The notes: generated from the sequence alone by a model not told the origin. A DNA stretch of 64,000 nucleotides from Bhargavaea massiliensis (GCF_018390575.1 NZ_JAHBCJ010000001.1:124001-188000); one strand, 5' to 3'; shown: positions 22,673 to 32,260, numbered from the stretch's first letter. Program-made: numbers and translations.

Positions 22673-23066
22673 CATAAACCGGGCTCAGTTCACTCCACAC
22701 ATCGAACCGGTTGCCGTCCGGGTCGGAAAACACGAAGTTCCGCCCGGCGTGGCCCCTGTTCTCGATGTTGCCGACCCGGATTCCCTGATCCGTGAATTCC
22801 GCATGGAGGTCTTCAAGCGCCTCAATGCCGTCCACTTCAAAGGTCAGCGAAAACCGCTCCTCCCCATGGATATCGGTGAAATTCGACCGCTCGCCTTCCG
22901 CCGCTTTCACCAGAAAAAAGCTGATGCCCGCAAAATTGACGATCGCTTTGTCCTTGTCCCGGTAACTGACTTTTGCATCCAACTGATCCGCATACCACCC
23001 GGCCGAACGTTCCACATCCGTCACCGGAATGTAGACGGTCCCGACCCTCACCAGCTTTCCGCTCAT
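22656..23066 (-). CDS. VOC-family protein
   Basis: This 136-residue protein begins VRVGTVYIPVTDVERSAGWYADQLDAK and ends FVFSDPDGNRFDVWSE, the canonical two halves of a VOC module including the DPDGN turn and a terminal Glu metal ligand. The start at 23066 follows GGGGGGA; 17 extra in-frame residues upstream are not supported. The substrate is unknown. Confidence 0.75.
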   Translation of the reverse strand: MSGKLVRVGTVYIPVTDVERSAGWYADQLDAKVSYRDKDKAIVNFAGISFFLVKAAEGERSNFTDIHGEERFSLTFEVDGIEALEDLHAEFTDQGIRVGNIENRGHAGRNFVFSDPDGNRFDVWSELSPVYVRPNA

Positions 23067-23132
23067 CGGTATCCCCCCAGAAATCTTTTTCTTAAACATT
23101 CTCTTTCCCGTTCCCATTCTCCTTCAGACAGC

Positions 23133-23169
23133 AAAAGGCCTCCAAACCGCGAACGGTTCGGAGGCTTTC
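23133..23169 (-). terminator. Terminator of the MMPL gene
   Basis: AAGCCTCCGAACC / GGTTTGGAGGCCTT arms followed by TTTT on the minus strand, five bases past the stop. Confidence 0.8.
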
Positions 23170-23173
23170 TTGA

Positions 23174-26100
23174 TCAATTCTCTACTTTCGTCCTGTTCGA
23201 CAGCGCGATCAGTGCCGGAAGCAGGATCGGCATCATGACGAAGGCCAAAAGGACGAGCCCGACGATGACGACGATCGCAACCTGGATGAGCGTCAGGATG
23301 CCGGACGGGATCAGCGCGGCGAATGTGCCGCCGAGGATGATCGCGGCCGAAATGACGACGCTGCCCATATGGCGGGCGGCGTCAACGATCGCTTGCTTTG
23401 GATCGCCTTCGGTTTCCTTGTAGCGCATCATGAGGAAGATGCTGTAGTCGACACCGAGCGCCACGATCATGATGAAGCTGAAGAACGGTACGTTCCAGCC
23501 GAGTTCGGTCATTCCGAGGAGCCAGCCGCTCAGCAGTTCAGTGGCACCGAGTGCCGTAAAGTACGACAGGATGAGCGAAATAATGATGAAGATCGGCTGG
23601 TACACGGACCGCGTGATGAAAATCAGCACGATCGCAATGCCGACCAGCATGATCGCCGCCGTCCGGCTAAAGTCGCCGGCCGACATTTCCTGAAGATCCG
23701 CGTTCTGCGACGACTTGCCGCCGACGGCCAGCTCCGCATCCGCCAGGTCCGTCCCTTTCACCGCGGACTGCGCCTGGTCCCGGACTTCCTGCACGACATC
23801 CATCGCTTCCGCCGAGAACGGATTCACGTCAAGGATGACGGTCATCTTTGCCGTTTTCCGGTCAGGGGACATGTACATGTCCAGCGCCTGTTGGAAGTCT
23901 TCGCCTTCCATGACGTCTTCCGGAACATAGAACGTACCGGAAGCTTCGGAGTCGCTCAGGCCGCCGAGGTAGCTCTGGGCCTCTTCCAGCCCTTCGCTGA
24001 TCTGCCCGAGGCCTTCCGTGCTCGCGGCAAGTCCGGACTGGAGCTTGCCCATCTTTTCCTGGAGGTCGGAAAGGCCCGCCATCAGCTGCCGCTGGCCGTC
24101 GTTGACCGTGTCCAGACCTGTCGCGAGGCCACCGGATTCCTGCTCAATGAGCCCGGCGCCGGTTGCCCCGTCGCTCAGGCCCGATTCAAGTTCGGATGCC
24201 CCCGTCTGGAGCTGGACGACCCCTGTCTGCAGGGCAGCCAGGCCGTCTTCCACGGACTGGAGCGAGGCGTTCGCTTCGCGGAACTTCGCCAGCACGCCCT
24301 CATATTGAGGCGTCATCTGGTCAAGCTGCGCGGTCAGGCCGGTCAGCTCTTCCTGAGCCGCCTTGGCTGTTCCCAGCGCCTGCTGGACATTCGGATCTTG
24401 CGCCATGTCCGGATTGCTTTCGATCAGTGCGGTGAGCGAGGCCTCAATCTGGCCGAACGCTCCCTGGGCGCCGTCCACCGCCTCGCGGATGCCGTTAAAG
24501 GACTGCGTGAACGAGCCGAGGCCCGATTCGATCGCCGTGTATCCGTCGTAAAGCTCGGCGACACCGTTTTGGAGGGTCCGGACGTTTTCATTGACCGTGG
24601 CCAGGCCCTGCCGGATCTCTCCGGCACCGGCTGCCCCGTTTTGCATCCCGGCCGTCACTTGGCCGAGGGCGTCCTGGAGCGACGCGGCTCCCCTCCTCAG
24701 CTCGCCTGTGCCGTCGATCAGGCGCTGGACGTTGGACAGATCGGTGCTGCCTCCGCTGCCGACCTGCCCTTCCGCATCCGAAAGGCCGCCCCGGATTTCC
24801 TCGACGCCCGATTTCGCATCGCCAAGTCCATTGTTCAGCGTCTTCGATTGGTCATCGATATACAATTCCCCGATGCGTTCGCCGGCCGGCCGTGTCGGGG
24901 ACAGCACCTTGGAGACGCCGTCCACCCTGCCGATTTTGCCGGCGAGCTCATCCAATGTCTTGAGCGCTTCCTGCGAATCCATCGGTTTATCTGTCTGGAT
25001 CATGACGGTCGCGGGAGAAGAAAAGCCCGGTTCAAAATGCTCTTCAATCACGTTGATGCCCTGCTTGGACTCGTATTTATCGTCCACTTCGTACAGGTCG
25101 TTGTAGTTCAGCGCGCCGTCATGCAGGAGAATGAACGGCACGCATACCGCGAGCGTGAACAGCAGCGCGAGAAACGGCCGGAGCACCGACTGCCTGGACA
25201 GGAAATGCCAGAGCTTGCTGTCTCCGTGGCCTTCGAAATTCTTCGACGGCCAGAACATCTTCCGGCCGAGCAGAGCCATGAAAAACGGGTTCAGCGTCAT
25301 GAGGACAAGCAGCAGCACCAGGACGCCGATGCCGATCGCAGACGTCGACTGGTACAGCGAAAATTCGGCCAGCGCAAGCACCGCCACGCCGATCATGACC
25401 GCCACGCCGCTGTAGAGCACCGTCTTCCCCGCAGTCCTGTACGTTTCAAGAAGGGCGGCAACTTTGCTATCCTGGCGGCTCAGTTCCTCCTTGAAGCGCG
25501 TGAACAGCAGGATGTTATAGTCCGTCCCGATCCCGAACAGGATCACGACAAGGAACACCTGCGTGAAGTTGGAAAACGGGAAGTCCAGCTTGTCGACCAG
25601 CTGCGTAACAACGCCGAGCGAGACGAGATACGATACCCCGACGCCGAGCAGAGAGATAAACGGCACGACCGGCGAGCGGAACACCGCGATCAGGATGAGG
25701 ACGATAAAGACGACCGCAATCAGCTCGGTCTTTTTCACGCCGTCCTGCGTCGAGCTCGAGAAATCATCGGTGATCAGCCCCGCGCCGGTCAAATACGTGT
25801 TGACGCCTTCCGCCTGCACCGCTTCCCGGATATCTTCCCGGACGTCTTTGAGCTCCCCCTGCTTCTGGTCGACCGAGATCTGGGCCAGGTATGTCGTCCC
25901 GTCTTCGGATGCCAGCTGGGCTTCCGCCTCTTCGCTGTCAAACGGCGTAAGGAGGTCCGTGATGCCGAGTTTTCCCCGGTCCTTCTCCAGCCCATCGATA
26001 ACCGAACGAATTTCTTCCTTTTGTGCATCGCTCAGTTCTTTCTTATTGTTGCTGTTAAAGACGGCGATCAGCTCATACCGGTCCCCTTCACCGCTCAGGT

Positions 26101-26266
26101 CTTTTGCCATCTCGTCAGCGACAACGCTCTGGAACGATTCGGGAATCGAAATCTGCCCTTTTTCCCGGACCAGCTGTTCCATGTCCGGCATCGTGACGAC
26201 GGCCAGCACCGTGGCCGCCAGCCAGAGGACGAGCGCTGCAATTCTGGATGTCTTCGTTTTCATCAT
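23174..26266 (-). CDS. MMPL-family RND-like exporter (YdfJ/YdgH-like)
   Basis: This 1030-residue protein has two MMPL membrane modules: residues about 1-370 (single span, extracytoplasmic loop, then five spans with FGIGTDYNILLFTRFKEEL) and about 830-1030 (with VALGVDYSIFLMMRYKE). Between them lies a very long extracytoplasmic region (about 380-820) rich in heptad-like glycine/leucine coiled coil (LQNGVAELYDGY, LQTGASELESGL). The Asp-Tyr in each span-4 motif is the expected proton relay. It likely exports lipids or hydrophobic compounds. AAAGGTGATTT precedes the ATG. TetR-type palindromes lie just upstream. Confidence 0.85.
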   Translation of the reverse strand: MMKTKTSRIAALVLWLAATVLAVVTMPDMEQLVREKGQISIPESFQSVVADEMAKDLSGEGDRYELIAVFNSNNKKELSDAQKEEIRSVIDGLEKDRGKLGITDLLTPFDSEEAEAQLASEDGTTYLAQISVDQKQGELKDVREDIREAVQAEGVNTYLTGAGLITDDFSSSTQDGVKKTELIAVVFIVLILIAVFRSPVVPFISLLGVGVSYLVSLGVVTQLVDKLDFPFSNFTQVFLVVILFGIGTDYNILLFTRFKEELSRQDSKVAALLETYRTAGKTVLYSGVAVMIGVAVLALAEFSLYQSTSAIGIGVLVLLLVLMTLNPFFMALLGRKMFWPSKNFEGHGDSKLWHFLSRQSVLRPFLALLFTLAVCVPFILLHDGALNYNDLYEVDDKYESKQGINVIEEHFEPGFSSPATVMIQTDKPMDSQEALKTLDELAGKIGRVDGVSKVLSPTRPAGERIGELYIDDQSKTLNNGLGDAKSGVEEIRGGLSDAEGQVGSGGSTDLSNVQRLIDGTGELRRGAASLQDALGQVTAGMQNGAAGAGEIRQGLATVNENVRTLQNGVAELYDGYTAIESGLGSFTQSFNGIREAVDGAQGAFGQIEASLTALIESNPDMAQDPNVQQALGTAKAAQEELTGLTAQLDQMTPQYEGVLAKFREANASLQSVEDGLAALQTGVVQLQTGASELESGLSDGATGAGLIEQESGGLATGLDTVNDGQRQLMAGLSDLQEKMGKLQSGLAASTEGLGQISEGLEEAQSYLGGLSDSEASGTFYVPEDVMEGEDFQQALDMYMSPDRKTAKMTVILDVNPFSAEAMDVVQEVRDQAQSAVKGTDLADAELAVGGKSSQNADLQEMSAGDFSRTAAIMLVGIAIVLIFITRSVYQPIFIIISLILSYFTALGATELLSGWLLGMTELGWNVPFFSFIMIVALGVDYSIFLMMRYKETEGDPKQAIVDAARHMGSVVISAAIILGGTFAALIPSGILTLIQVAIVVIVGLVLLAFVMMPILLPALIALSNRTKVEN

Positions 26267-26292
26267 AAATCACCTTTCATTTATTAACATGT

Positions 26293-26339
26293 GAATGTTC
26301 ATTCCGTTCAGTGCGGATAGCGGAATGAAGATTCATTCC
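26293..26339 (-). promoter_or_regulatory. TetR-type operators upstream of the MMPL gene
   Basis: GGAATGAAGATTCATTCC (26322-26339) is nearly palindromic and matches the perfect operator at 26961 except at two central positions. A second, shorter site GAATGTTCATTC lies at 26293-26304, closer to the gene. Two sites in the 93-base gap fit repression of the MMPL gene by the adjacent TetR protein. Confidence 0.8.
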
Positions 26340-26359
26340 GCTTGTTCCGGGCCAAGCCG

Positions 26360-26926
26360 TCAGTCCGCGCTGACGGCGTCCCAGCAACTTTTCTCGATGC
26401 CGGCCAGCAGTTCATCGGACGGCTCAAGCGCCCCGTCTTCGAACATCCGTGACAAGTGGAAAACTGTCCCGTAGACAATCGCGATAAAGGCCTGTGCAGG
26501 CAGTTCACGCAACAGCCCCGCTTTCTTCCCTTCATCGAGGTGGCGCTCGATAAAGTCCATAAACCCTTCGAAATCCGACTTGCTGTCTTCATCCAGGAAG
26601 TAGGCATTCGCCGTCTCATTAATGAACCGGAACGCTTCCGGGTGTTCACGGGAATAGCGGACCAGCCGGTAAAACACATGCCGGAACCTCTCCCGGAAAT
26701 CGTTCTGCTCCGGGAAGCCTTCATGAAGCGTGGCCGCAAACCGGGCAACAGATCCGCGGAACAGCTCGTTCACCAGCTTCTGTTTGTTTTCAAAGTAACG
26801 GTAGATCGTCCCTGCGCCAACCTTCGCTTCCTCGGCAATCATCGGCACCGTCGTCCCGTCATAGCCCCGCTCCGCAAACAGCTTCTGCGCGGCCATCAGA
26901 ATACTTTCATGCTTATTATCCGCCAC
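26360..26926 (-). CDS. TetR-family transcriptional regulator of the MMPL exporter
   Basis: This 188-residue protein has the N-terminal HTH HESILMAAQKLFAERGYDGTTVPMIAEEAKVGAGTIYRYFENK, then an all-helical ligand-binding domain. The start is GTG 26926, right after AGGAGGGG; the longer frame would begin inside the operator palindrome. It lies upstream of the MMPL gene on the same strand. Identical palindromes in front of both genes indicate self-regulation and control of the exporter. The inducer is unknown. Confidence 0.88.
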   Translation of the reverse strand: MADNKHESILMAAQKLFAERGYDGTTVPMIAEEAKVGAGTIYRYFENKQKLVNELFRGSVARFAATLHEGFPEQNDFRERFRHVFYRLVRYSREHPEAFRFINETANAYFLDEDSKSDFEGFMDFIERHLDEGKKAGLLRELPAQAFIAIVYGTVFHLSRMFEDGALEPSDELLAGIEKSCWDAVSAD

Positions 26927-26960
26927 AAGACCCCTCCTGTTCTCTCCGATAACCAGACCG

Positions 26961-26978
26961 GAATGAACGTTCATTCCT
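26961..26978. promoter_or_regulatory. Perfect TetR-type operator GGAATGAACGTTCATTCC
   Basis: An 18-base perfect palindrome lies 35 bases upstream of the TetR start. It shares half-sites GGAATGAA with the operator in front of the MMPL gene. Confidence 0.85.
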
Positions 26979-27077
26979 TTATTATAATCAGCTGACCATT
27001 GATTGCAACTATAAAAGTATGTTTCCGATCATAAAAACCTTTAAGCGCAAGCAGGTGATGGCCGTCGCCATCATTGA

Positions 27078-27151
27078 TTCGAGCACTTCTCCATGCATAT
27101 CGAGCACTTTACCAAATATATCGAGCACTTCACCGCATATATCGAGCACTC
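27078..27151. repeat. 21-bp-period array G (four units, core ATCGAGCACTT)
   Basis: Units begin at 27079, 27100, 27121 and 27142, all 21 bases apart, with core TCGAGCACTT and AT-rich spacers (for example CACCGCATAT). It lies between the psuG terminator and the TetR promoter, 13 bases from the terminator. Confidence 0.9.
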
Positions 27152-27163
27152 CCCTCCACAATC

Positions 27164-27193
27164 CAAAAAGCCGCCCATCACAGGCGGCTTTTC
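27164..27193 (-). terminator. Terminator of psuG, beside array G
   Basis: AAAAGCCGCC / GGCGGCTTTTT stem with an eight-base loop, seven bases past the psuG stop. Confidence 0.85.
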
Positions 27194-27199
27194 ATTCCA

Positions 27200-28117
27200 T
27201 CACTGATTTAATTCATTAAACGCAACCGCAATCCCGGTGCCCACCTTCGCGTTGTGCTTCACGAGCGCGATGTTGGCAACCAGGCTCTTGCCTTCGGTGA
27301 GTTCTTTTACTTTGCCGAGCAGGAACGGAGTCGTTTCCTTGCCGGAAATGCCGTTGGCTTCCGCTTCCTTCAGGGCGTTCCCGATGATGCTGTTGATGAA
27401 CTCCGCATCGAGTTCATCCTCTTCCGGAATCGGATTCGCGATGACCGCGCCGCCTTCGAGGCCGAGGTCCCATTTCGCCTTCAGCATGCCCGCCACTTCT
27501 TCCGCGCTGTCGGAGCGGAAGTTGACCGGGAAGCCGCTTTTGCGGGTGAAGAACGCCGGAAGCTCGTCCGTGCCATAGCCGACGACCGGAACGCCTTTTG
27601 TCTCAAGGTATTCAAGCGTGAGGCCAAGGTCCAGGATTGACTTTGCGCCCGCGCAGACGACGGCGACGTTTGTCTTGCCGAGTTCCTCGAGGTCCGCGGA
27701 AATGTCCATCGTTGTTTCCGCGCCGCGGTGAACACCGCCGATGCCGCCGGTCACGAACACCCGGATGCCGGCGAGGTCCGCGCAGATCATTGTCGCGGCA
27801 ACCGTCGTCGCTCCGAGTTGCTTCGTTGCGAGCAGGTAGCCGATGTCGCGTCGGGATGCTTTCGCGACATTGTCCGCGTTGCCGAACATTTCAAGCTCGT
27901 CATCGGACAGGCCGACCTTGATCTTGCCGTCGATCAGCGCCATCGTCGCCGGTACTGCGCCGCCGTCACGGACGATCTGCTCGACTTCACGGGCGGTCTG
28001 GACGTTTTGCGGGTATGGCATGCCGTGGGAGATGATCGTCGACTCTAGCGCCACAATCGGCTTGCCTGCTTCAATCGCTTCTTTGACTTCCTTGGAAAAT
28101 TCGAGATATTGTTTCAT
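27200..28117 (-). CDS. psuG: Pseudouridine-5'-phosphate glycosidase PsuG
   Basis: This 305-residue protein cleaves pseudouridine 5'-phosphate to uracil and ribose 5-phosphate. Conserved segments are [35 protein letters not shown], the Lys-containing [42 protein letters not shown] and [13 protein letters not shown]. Length is typical. It overlaps psuK by four bases (ATGA), so the two proteins are made together and perform kinase then glycosidase steps. Confidence 0.93.
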   Translation of the reverse strand: MKQYLEFSKEVKEAIEAGKPIVALESTIISHGMPYPQNVQTAREVEQIVRDGGAVPATMALIDGKIKVGLSDDELEMFGNADNVAKASRRDIGYLLATKQLGATTVAATMICADLAGIRVFVTGGIGGVHRGAETTMDISADLEELGKTNVAVVCAGAKSILDLGLTLEYLETKGVPVVGYGTDELPAFFTRKSGFPVNFRSDSAEEVAGMLKAKWDLGLEGGAVIANPIPEEDELDAEFINSIIGNALKEAEANGISGKETTPFLLGKVKELTEGKSLVANIALVKHNAKVGTGIAVAFNELNQ

Positions 28118-29208
28118 TGGAGTTCCTCCATTTCAGTTTTGAGTTGTTCTTCCGAGAGCTCCGTGCGCACGGTCGCGCCAGAAGCCAATGTTTTCGCCGC
28201 GTTCACCAGCCCGCAGCGAATCTTGTCATCAAATCCGAAACCGGACAGATGCCCGTGGAGCACGCCCGAGACGAACGCATCGCCCGCTCCGGTCACATCT
28301 TCCACGCGGACACCGCTGATCGCCGGGTAGTGGCGGATCCCGTCGGCATTCCCTGCCATGACGCCCTTCGCGCCGGCCGTCACGACTGCGTTTTCGGCCC
28401 CTTTTTCCAATAAAAGCCGGACCGCTTTTTTCCAGGAAGACTCGTCTTCCACCTGGATGCCGGTATAGGCTTCCGCCTCGTCGCGGTTGCAGATCAGCCA
28501 GGTGACCCCTTCGAGATCATCCGGCATCCGGTCCATCTTCGGCGAGGACACGGGAACAATCGCAAGCTCCTTCCCGCTCCGGCGGGTGAGTTCCTTGATA
28601 TGGGCGACCGTCTCCTTCGGGCAGTTCAGGTCAACAACGGCAAGCGCCGCATTGATCAGGAGCGGGGCATGGGTGTCGATATACTGCGGGGTCAGGTCTT
28701 CATAGACGTCCATGTCGGCCATCGCGACGACCATCTCCCCGTCCGGGTCCAGCACGGCGGAATAAGAGCCGGTCGTTTTCTCCGGGAGCAGCGCGGCATG
28801 TGACAGGTCGACGTGGCCCGCGGTTTCCTGCTCGATCTGAAACCAGTCGCTGTCGTTGCCTGCGACTGTCAGGAGGCTGACCGGATGTCCCATCCGGCCG
28901 ATGTTCTCCGCAACATTTCTCGCAACGCCTCCGACCGACGCGGTCACCGAAGCCGGGTTTGAGGTACCGGCCTGCGCCCGCGCCTTCAGATGAAACTTGC
29001 GGTCAAGGTTCGCCCCGCCAATTGCCACGACGCGGTTTTCCTCTGCAAGAATGTATGCGCGTCCCCTGATCACGCCCCGCCGCATAAGCCCGGAAATCAA
29101 GTTGGCCAGCGCAGGCCTTGAGATGCCGAGCGACTCCGCCATCTCCTGCTGGGAGAGGTAAGGATTCCGTCGGATCAGCTCCACAATGGCCGCTTCCTTC
29201 TCATTCAT
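28114..29208 (-). CDS. psuK: Pseudouridine kinase with N-terminal HTH (PsuK)
   Basis: This 364-residue protein has residues 1-60 as a winged helix-turn-helix ([36 protein letters not shown]). Residues 65-364 are a PfkB/ribokinase domain with GGxxxN-type [29 protein letters not shown] and catalytic [15 protein letters not shown]. It phosphorylates pseudouridine for PsuG. The HTH suggests it also senses or regulates: two GTTTA/TAAAC inverted repeats flank its own promoter. GAGGGGAG precedes the ATG. Confidence 0.9.
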   Translation of the reverse strand: MNEKEAAIVELIRRNPYLSQQEMAESLGISRPALANLISGLMRRGVIRGRAYILAEENRVVAIGGANLDRKFHLKARAQAGTSNPASVTASVGGVARNVAENIGRMGHPVSLLTVAGNDSDWFQIEQETAGHVDLSHAALLPEKTTGSYSAVLDPDGEMVVAMADMDVYEDLTPQYIDTHAPLLINAALAVVDLNCPKETVAHIKELTRRSGKELAIVPVSSPKMDRMPDDLEGVTWLICNRDEAEAYTGIQVEDESSWKKAVRLLLEKGAENAVVTAGAKGVMAGNADGIRHYPAISGVRVEDVTGAGDAFVSGVLHGHLSGFGFDDKIRCGLVNAAKTLASGATVRTELSEEQLKTEMEELQ

Positions 29209-29235
29209 CCGGCGGCACTCCCCTCATTTATATTT

Positions 29236-29297
29236 GTTTACATCTTAAACTCTTGTTCAGCTTTATGTCAATTGTTTTTTCTTTAAACAAAAGTTTA
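29236..29297 (-). promoter_or_regulatory. psuK-psuG promoter with two inverted repeats
   Basis: On the minus strand TTGACA (29266-29271) and TAAGAT (29242-29247) are 18 bases apart. GTTTA-5-TAAAC (29236-29250) overlaps the -10, and TAAAC-4-GTTTA (29284-29297) lies upstream of the -35. The shared half-site suggests binding of one regulator, plausibly the PsuK HTH domain. Confidence 0.65.
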
Positions 29298-29360
29298 TAA
29301 AAAGCGATTCGCCTCCATCAAAAAGCTTTCCCAGTACGGAAGCATTCCAACCGGTTCCGA

Positions 29361-29412
29361 AAATCAAATAGCACCCCGATCGCCCGCTTTGCGGCAGGCA
29401 ATGGAGGTGCTG
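29361..29412 (-). terminator. Probable terminator of the carnitine operon
   Basis: An imperfect hairpin (AGCACC..GCC / GGC..GGTGCT) lies 34 bases past the BCCT stop and is followed on the minus strand by ATTTGATTTT. Confidence 0.6.
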
Positions 29413-29445
29413 TTCATCGTTCATGGACAGAGATCATGTTAATCG

Positions 29446-31065
29446 TTAATTTTCAAATCCGGTTTTCGGTACTACCGGCGCTTTTTTTGGGCGTTTCCTT
29501 TTGGCCCGGCCGGGTTCCGGAATGGAATAAACGGCCGCCCGTTCCGCTTTTTCCTGTTCCTGCATGATTACGTCATAATCCGATCTGATCCATTTGAGGA
29601 AAGATCCGATCATCAGGAACATGACGAACACCAGCGGCAGCGCGGTAATGATGGATAGCGTCTGCAAAGCTTCCAATCCATCTCCATACATGAGGACAAT
29701 CGATATGCTCGTGAGAAGGATTCCCCAGAATACCCGGTACCAGCGCGCCGGTTCTTCCCCGGGCTGAAGGTTTTTCGAGGCGACATCCGACAATGTATAA
29801 GCCGCGGAGTTAACCGTTGTCGCCAGGAAGATTGCCGCAACCAGCAGGTAAAGGAACATCACGACTCCTCCAAGAGGAAGTGCGTTCAAGGTTGCAAGAA
29901 TGGCGGCGGGGGCACCTTGGTTTTGAAGAATATCCACTACAGGAACGATTCCGGTCATCTCAAAAAACATACCCGTGTTCCCGAAGATCGAGAACGCCAG
30001 CCAGCAACCGAGCGTGCCGCCCAACAACTGGCCGAGAATGAGCCCTTTGATCGTTCTTCCCTTGGAAATCCGGGCCGCAAACATGCCCGTGAACGGTGCG
30101 TAAGAAAACCACCAGCCCCAATAAAACAGCGTCCACGCTTCACTGAAGCCTGATTTTCCGACAGGATCGGTATAAAGGCTCATTCTGAAGAAGTTTTGGA
30201 ACAGCACCCCGACGCTGTCTGTAAAACTTGCAATGATAAACGCCGTCGGGCCGAAAATGAAGATGAACACGGCGATCGCCACGTACAAATACAGGTTCCA
30301 GTCACTTAACAGCTTCAGCCCTTTTTTCAATCCGAAATAAAGACAAATCGAGAAAAAGACCATCAGCGCAACGACAATTCCCAGATTGAGTGTAAGCGTT
30401 TTCTCAACTCCGGTAAAATGATGGATTCCTTCGGCCAAAAGTGGTGTCCCCAAAGCTAAGGACGTCCCGATTCCGCCGATGAGCCCAAACATAAAGCATA
30501 CATCAATGATTTTGCCGATCAGGCCGTCCGCATGATCGCCGATGATTCCGCGGCATGCATTACTGAGCCTGTATGAAGAGGATTTCTTGATATAGACCGC
30601 GTAAGCGATCGGTATCGACGGAACACAGTAGATGGCCCAAGCCGAAAAGCCCCAGTGGAACATCCCGTAAGTCGGCGCAAACGAGGCGGCATCCACGCTG
30701 GATGGCTCGAGGCCGAATGGCGGGCTTGAATAGTAGTACGCCCACTCGATGATTCCCCAATACATGATCCCGGAACCGATTCCGGCAGTGAAGATCAGCG
30801 CAAGCCAGCTGAACGTGGAAAACTCGGGATCGCCGCTCCCCAGTTTTACTTTTCCGTATTTGCCGAACGCCAGCCAAATCAGAAAGCCGAAGATGCCCAG
30901 GCAGGCCCATAAATACAGCGGACCGAAATTGGAGGTGATCGAGTTCAGGACCGTTTTCAAAATCGCGGTGCCTTTCTCGGGATTGATCAAGATCGGAACA
31001 GTCAACAATGCCACCAATGCTAATGCAATGCTAAGTATCTGCTTGTCAATTGTATTGACTCTCAT
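29446..31065 (-). CDS. BCCT-family betaine/carnitine/choline transporter
   Basis: This 539-residue protein has about twelve spans and the BCCT tryptophan box (WTLFYWGWWFSYAPFTGMFAARISKGRTIKG). The glycine-rich span 1' segment reads FTAGIGSGIMYWGIIEWAYYY. The basic C-terminal tail (RAKRKRPKKAP) is short. Quaternary amines are the family substrates; given the operon I infer L-carnitine or a close relative. AGGAGTG precedes the ATG. It is last in the sigma-54 operon, 109 bases after the D-malate dehydrogenase gene, with a hairpin between them that could lower its expression. Confidence 0.85.
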   Translation of the reverse strand: MRVNTIDKQILSIALALVALLTVPILINPEKGTAILKTVLNSITSNFGPLYLWACLGIFGFLIWLAFGKYGKVKLGSGDPEFSTFSWLALIFTAGIGSGIMYWGIIEWAYYYSSPPFGLEPSSVDAASFAPTYGMFHWGFSAWAIYCVPSIPIAYAVYIKKSSSYRLSNACRGIIGDHADGLIGKIIDVCFMFGLIGGIGTSLALGTPLLAEGIHHFTGVEKTLTLNLGIVVALMVFFSICLYFGLKKGLKLLSDWNLYLYVAIAVFIFIFGPTAFIIASFTDSVGVLFQNFFRMSLYTDPVGKSGFSEAWTLFYWGWWFSYAPFTGMFAARISKGRTIKGLILGQLLGGTLGCWLAFSIFGNTGMFFEMTGIVPVVDILQNQGAPAAILATLNALPLGGVVMFLYLLVAAIFLATTVNSAAYTLSDVASKNLQPGEEPARWYRVFWGILLTSISIVLMYGDGLEALQTLSIITALPLVFVMFLMIGSFLKWIRSDYDVIMQEQEKAERAAVYSIPEPGRAKRKRPKKAPVVPKTGFEN

Positions 31066-31141
31066 GCATTCACTCCTATGTTTTCACATGTCAGGGTATG
31101 GACGTATTCGAATCAATTAAAGGGATCCGGCAAAATGCGCA

Positions 31142-31165
31142 ATCGGCGTGAAAGTTCACGCCGAT
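31142..31165 (-). terminator. Intra-operon hairpin before the BCCT gene
   Basis: A perfect 10-bp stem (ATCGGCGTGA / TCACGCCGAT) with a four-base loop lies between two genes of the same strand. It is followed by only a short T run (GCGCATTTT), so it may be a partial terminator or an RNA-processing hairpin. Confidence 0.5.
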
Positions 31166-31174
31166 CGCAGAAAT

Positions 31175-32260
31175 TTATACCTTTGCCGATATCGACTCTG
31201 CGATGATGCTAACCACTTCATCTCCGACTTCCGAAGTCGAAGCGGTCCCTTTCATGTCCGGCGTCAGTGCCGTGTTCCGGACCAACAGCTCTTCGATGGA
31301 ATCCACCACAAGCCGGCCGTAATTCTCGTGTCCGAGGTGGTCGAGCATCTGGCTCGCCGACCAGATGGATGCCAGCGGATTCCCGATGCCCTTTCCGGCA
31401 ATGTCCGGCGCGGAACCGTGCACCGGCTCAAACATGGACGGGAACTCCCGCTCTGGGTTGACATTCGCCCCCGCGGCAAGCCCGATCCCTCCTGCCAGGG
31501 CAGCTCCGATGTCCGTTAGAATATCGCCGAACAGGTTCGATGTCACGACCACCTCAAACCTTTTCGGATCGGTGATCATGAGCATGGCCGCCGCGTCCAC
31601 CAGGTAAGACGATGTTTTCACTTCCGGATACTCCGCGCTTACTTCCTCAAACACCTGATCCCAGAAGACCATCGAGTAGTTCAGCGCATTCGCTTTGCTG
31701 ACGCTGGTCAGGCTGCGCCCCTGCTTCTTCGCCGTTTCGAATGCATAGCGGATGATCCGCTCCGTCCCTTTCCGGGAAAACACAGCGTTCTGGAGCACCA
31801 CTTCGTTTTCCTGCCCTTTGAACAGCCAGTCACCCGCACCGGAATACTCCCCTTCCGTGTTTTCCCGGATGAACAGCATGTCGACATCTTCTCTTTCGAC
31901 ATCTGCGAGCGTGCTGTGAGCGCCTTTTAACAGCTTGACCGGACGGATGTTGACGTACTGGTCGAAGCTTTTTCGGATGATCAGCAGCAGGTCCCAGAGG
32001 GAGATATGGTCGGGAACACCCGGGAAGCCGACCGCCCCCAGGTAGATGGCATCAAAGGCTTTCAGCTGTTCGATCCCGTCTTCCGCCATCATCCGGCCAT
32101 GTTCGGTGTAATATTCGCATCCCCACGGGAAGTGGGTAAAGTCAAATTGGAAACCGCCGTCCAGCTCCGCGATTTTGTTTAATACTTTGATGCCCTGGTC
32201 AATGACTTCAGGGCCGATGCCATCCCCCGCGATCACTGCAATTTTATACGATTTCGACAA
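31175..32260 (-). CDS. D-malate dehydrogenase (decarboxylating), tartrate dehydrogenase family
   Basis: This 361-residue beta-decarboxylating dehydrogenase has the isopropylmalate/isocitrate dehydrogenase fold. It opens IAVIAGDGIGPEVI and carries FPWGCEYYTEHGRMM, characteristic of the D-malate/tartrate subgroup (DmlA/YeaU, TtuC). It also has IRENTEGEYSGAG, the NAD and metal region SNLFGDILTDIGAALAG, and FEPVHGSAPDIAGKG. It would oxidise (R)-malate to pyruvate and CO2. The start is TTG 32260 directly after the aldehyde dehydrogenase stop, with GGGGGTGA inside that gene. In context it completes a route from carnitine to pyruvate. Confidence 0.85.
   Translation of the reverse strand: MSKSYKIAVIAGDGIGPEVIDQGIKVLNKIAELDGGFQFDFTHFPWGCEYYTEHGRMMAEDGIEQLKAFDAIYLGAVGFPGVPDHISLWDLLLIIRKSFDQYVNIRPVKLLKGAHSTLADVEREDVDMLFIRENTEGEYSGAGDWLFKGQENEVVLQNAVFSRKGTERIIRYAFETAKKQGRSLTSVSKANALNYSMVFWDQVFEEVSAEYPEVKTSSYLVDAAAMLMITDPKRFEVVVTSNLFGDILTDIGAALAGGIGLAAGANVNPEREFPSMFEPVHGSAPDIAGKGIGNPLASIWSASQMLDHLGHENYGRLVVDSIEELLVRNTALTPDMKGTASTSEVGDEVVSIIAESISAKV

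Noticed and set aside
23369-26287. A 972-codon open frame on the plus strand opposite the MMPL gene
   Set aside because: It is an antisense shadow of a GC-rich coding sequence: no ribosome site, composition dominated by Arg/His/Asp/Gln, and the minus-strand frame has full MMPL motifs.
31142-31165. Operon end before the BCCT gene
   Set aside because: The hairpin has a weak T run and there is no evident promoter in the remaining gap, so I keep the transporter in the operon with reduced certainty.
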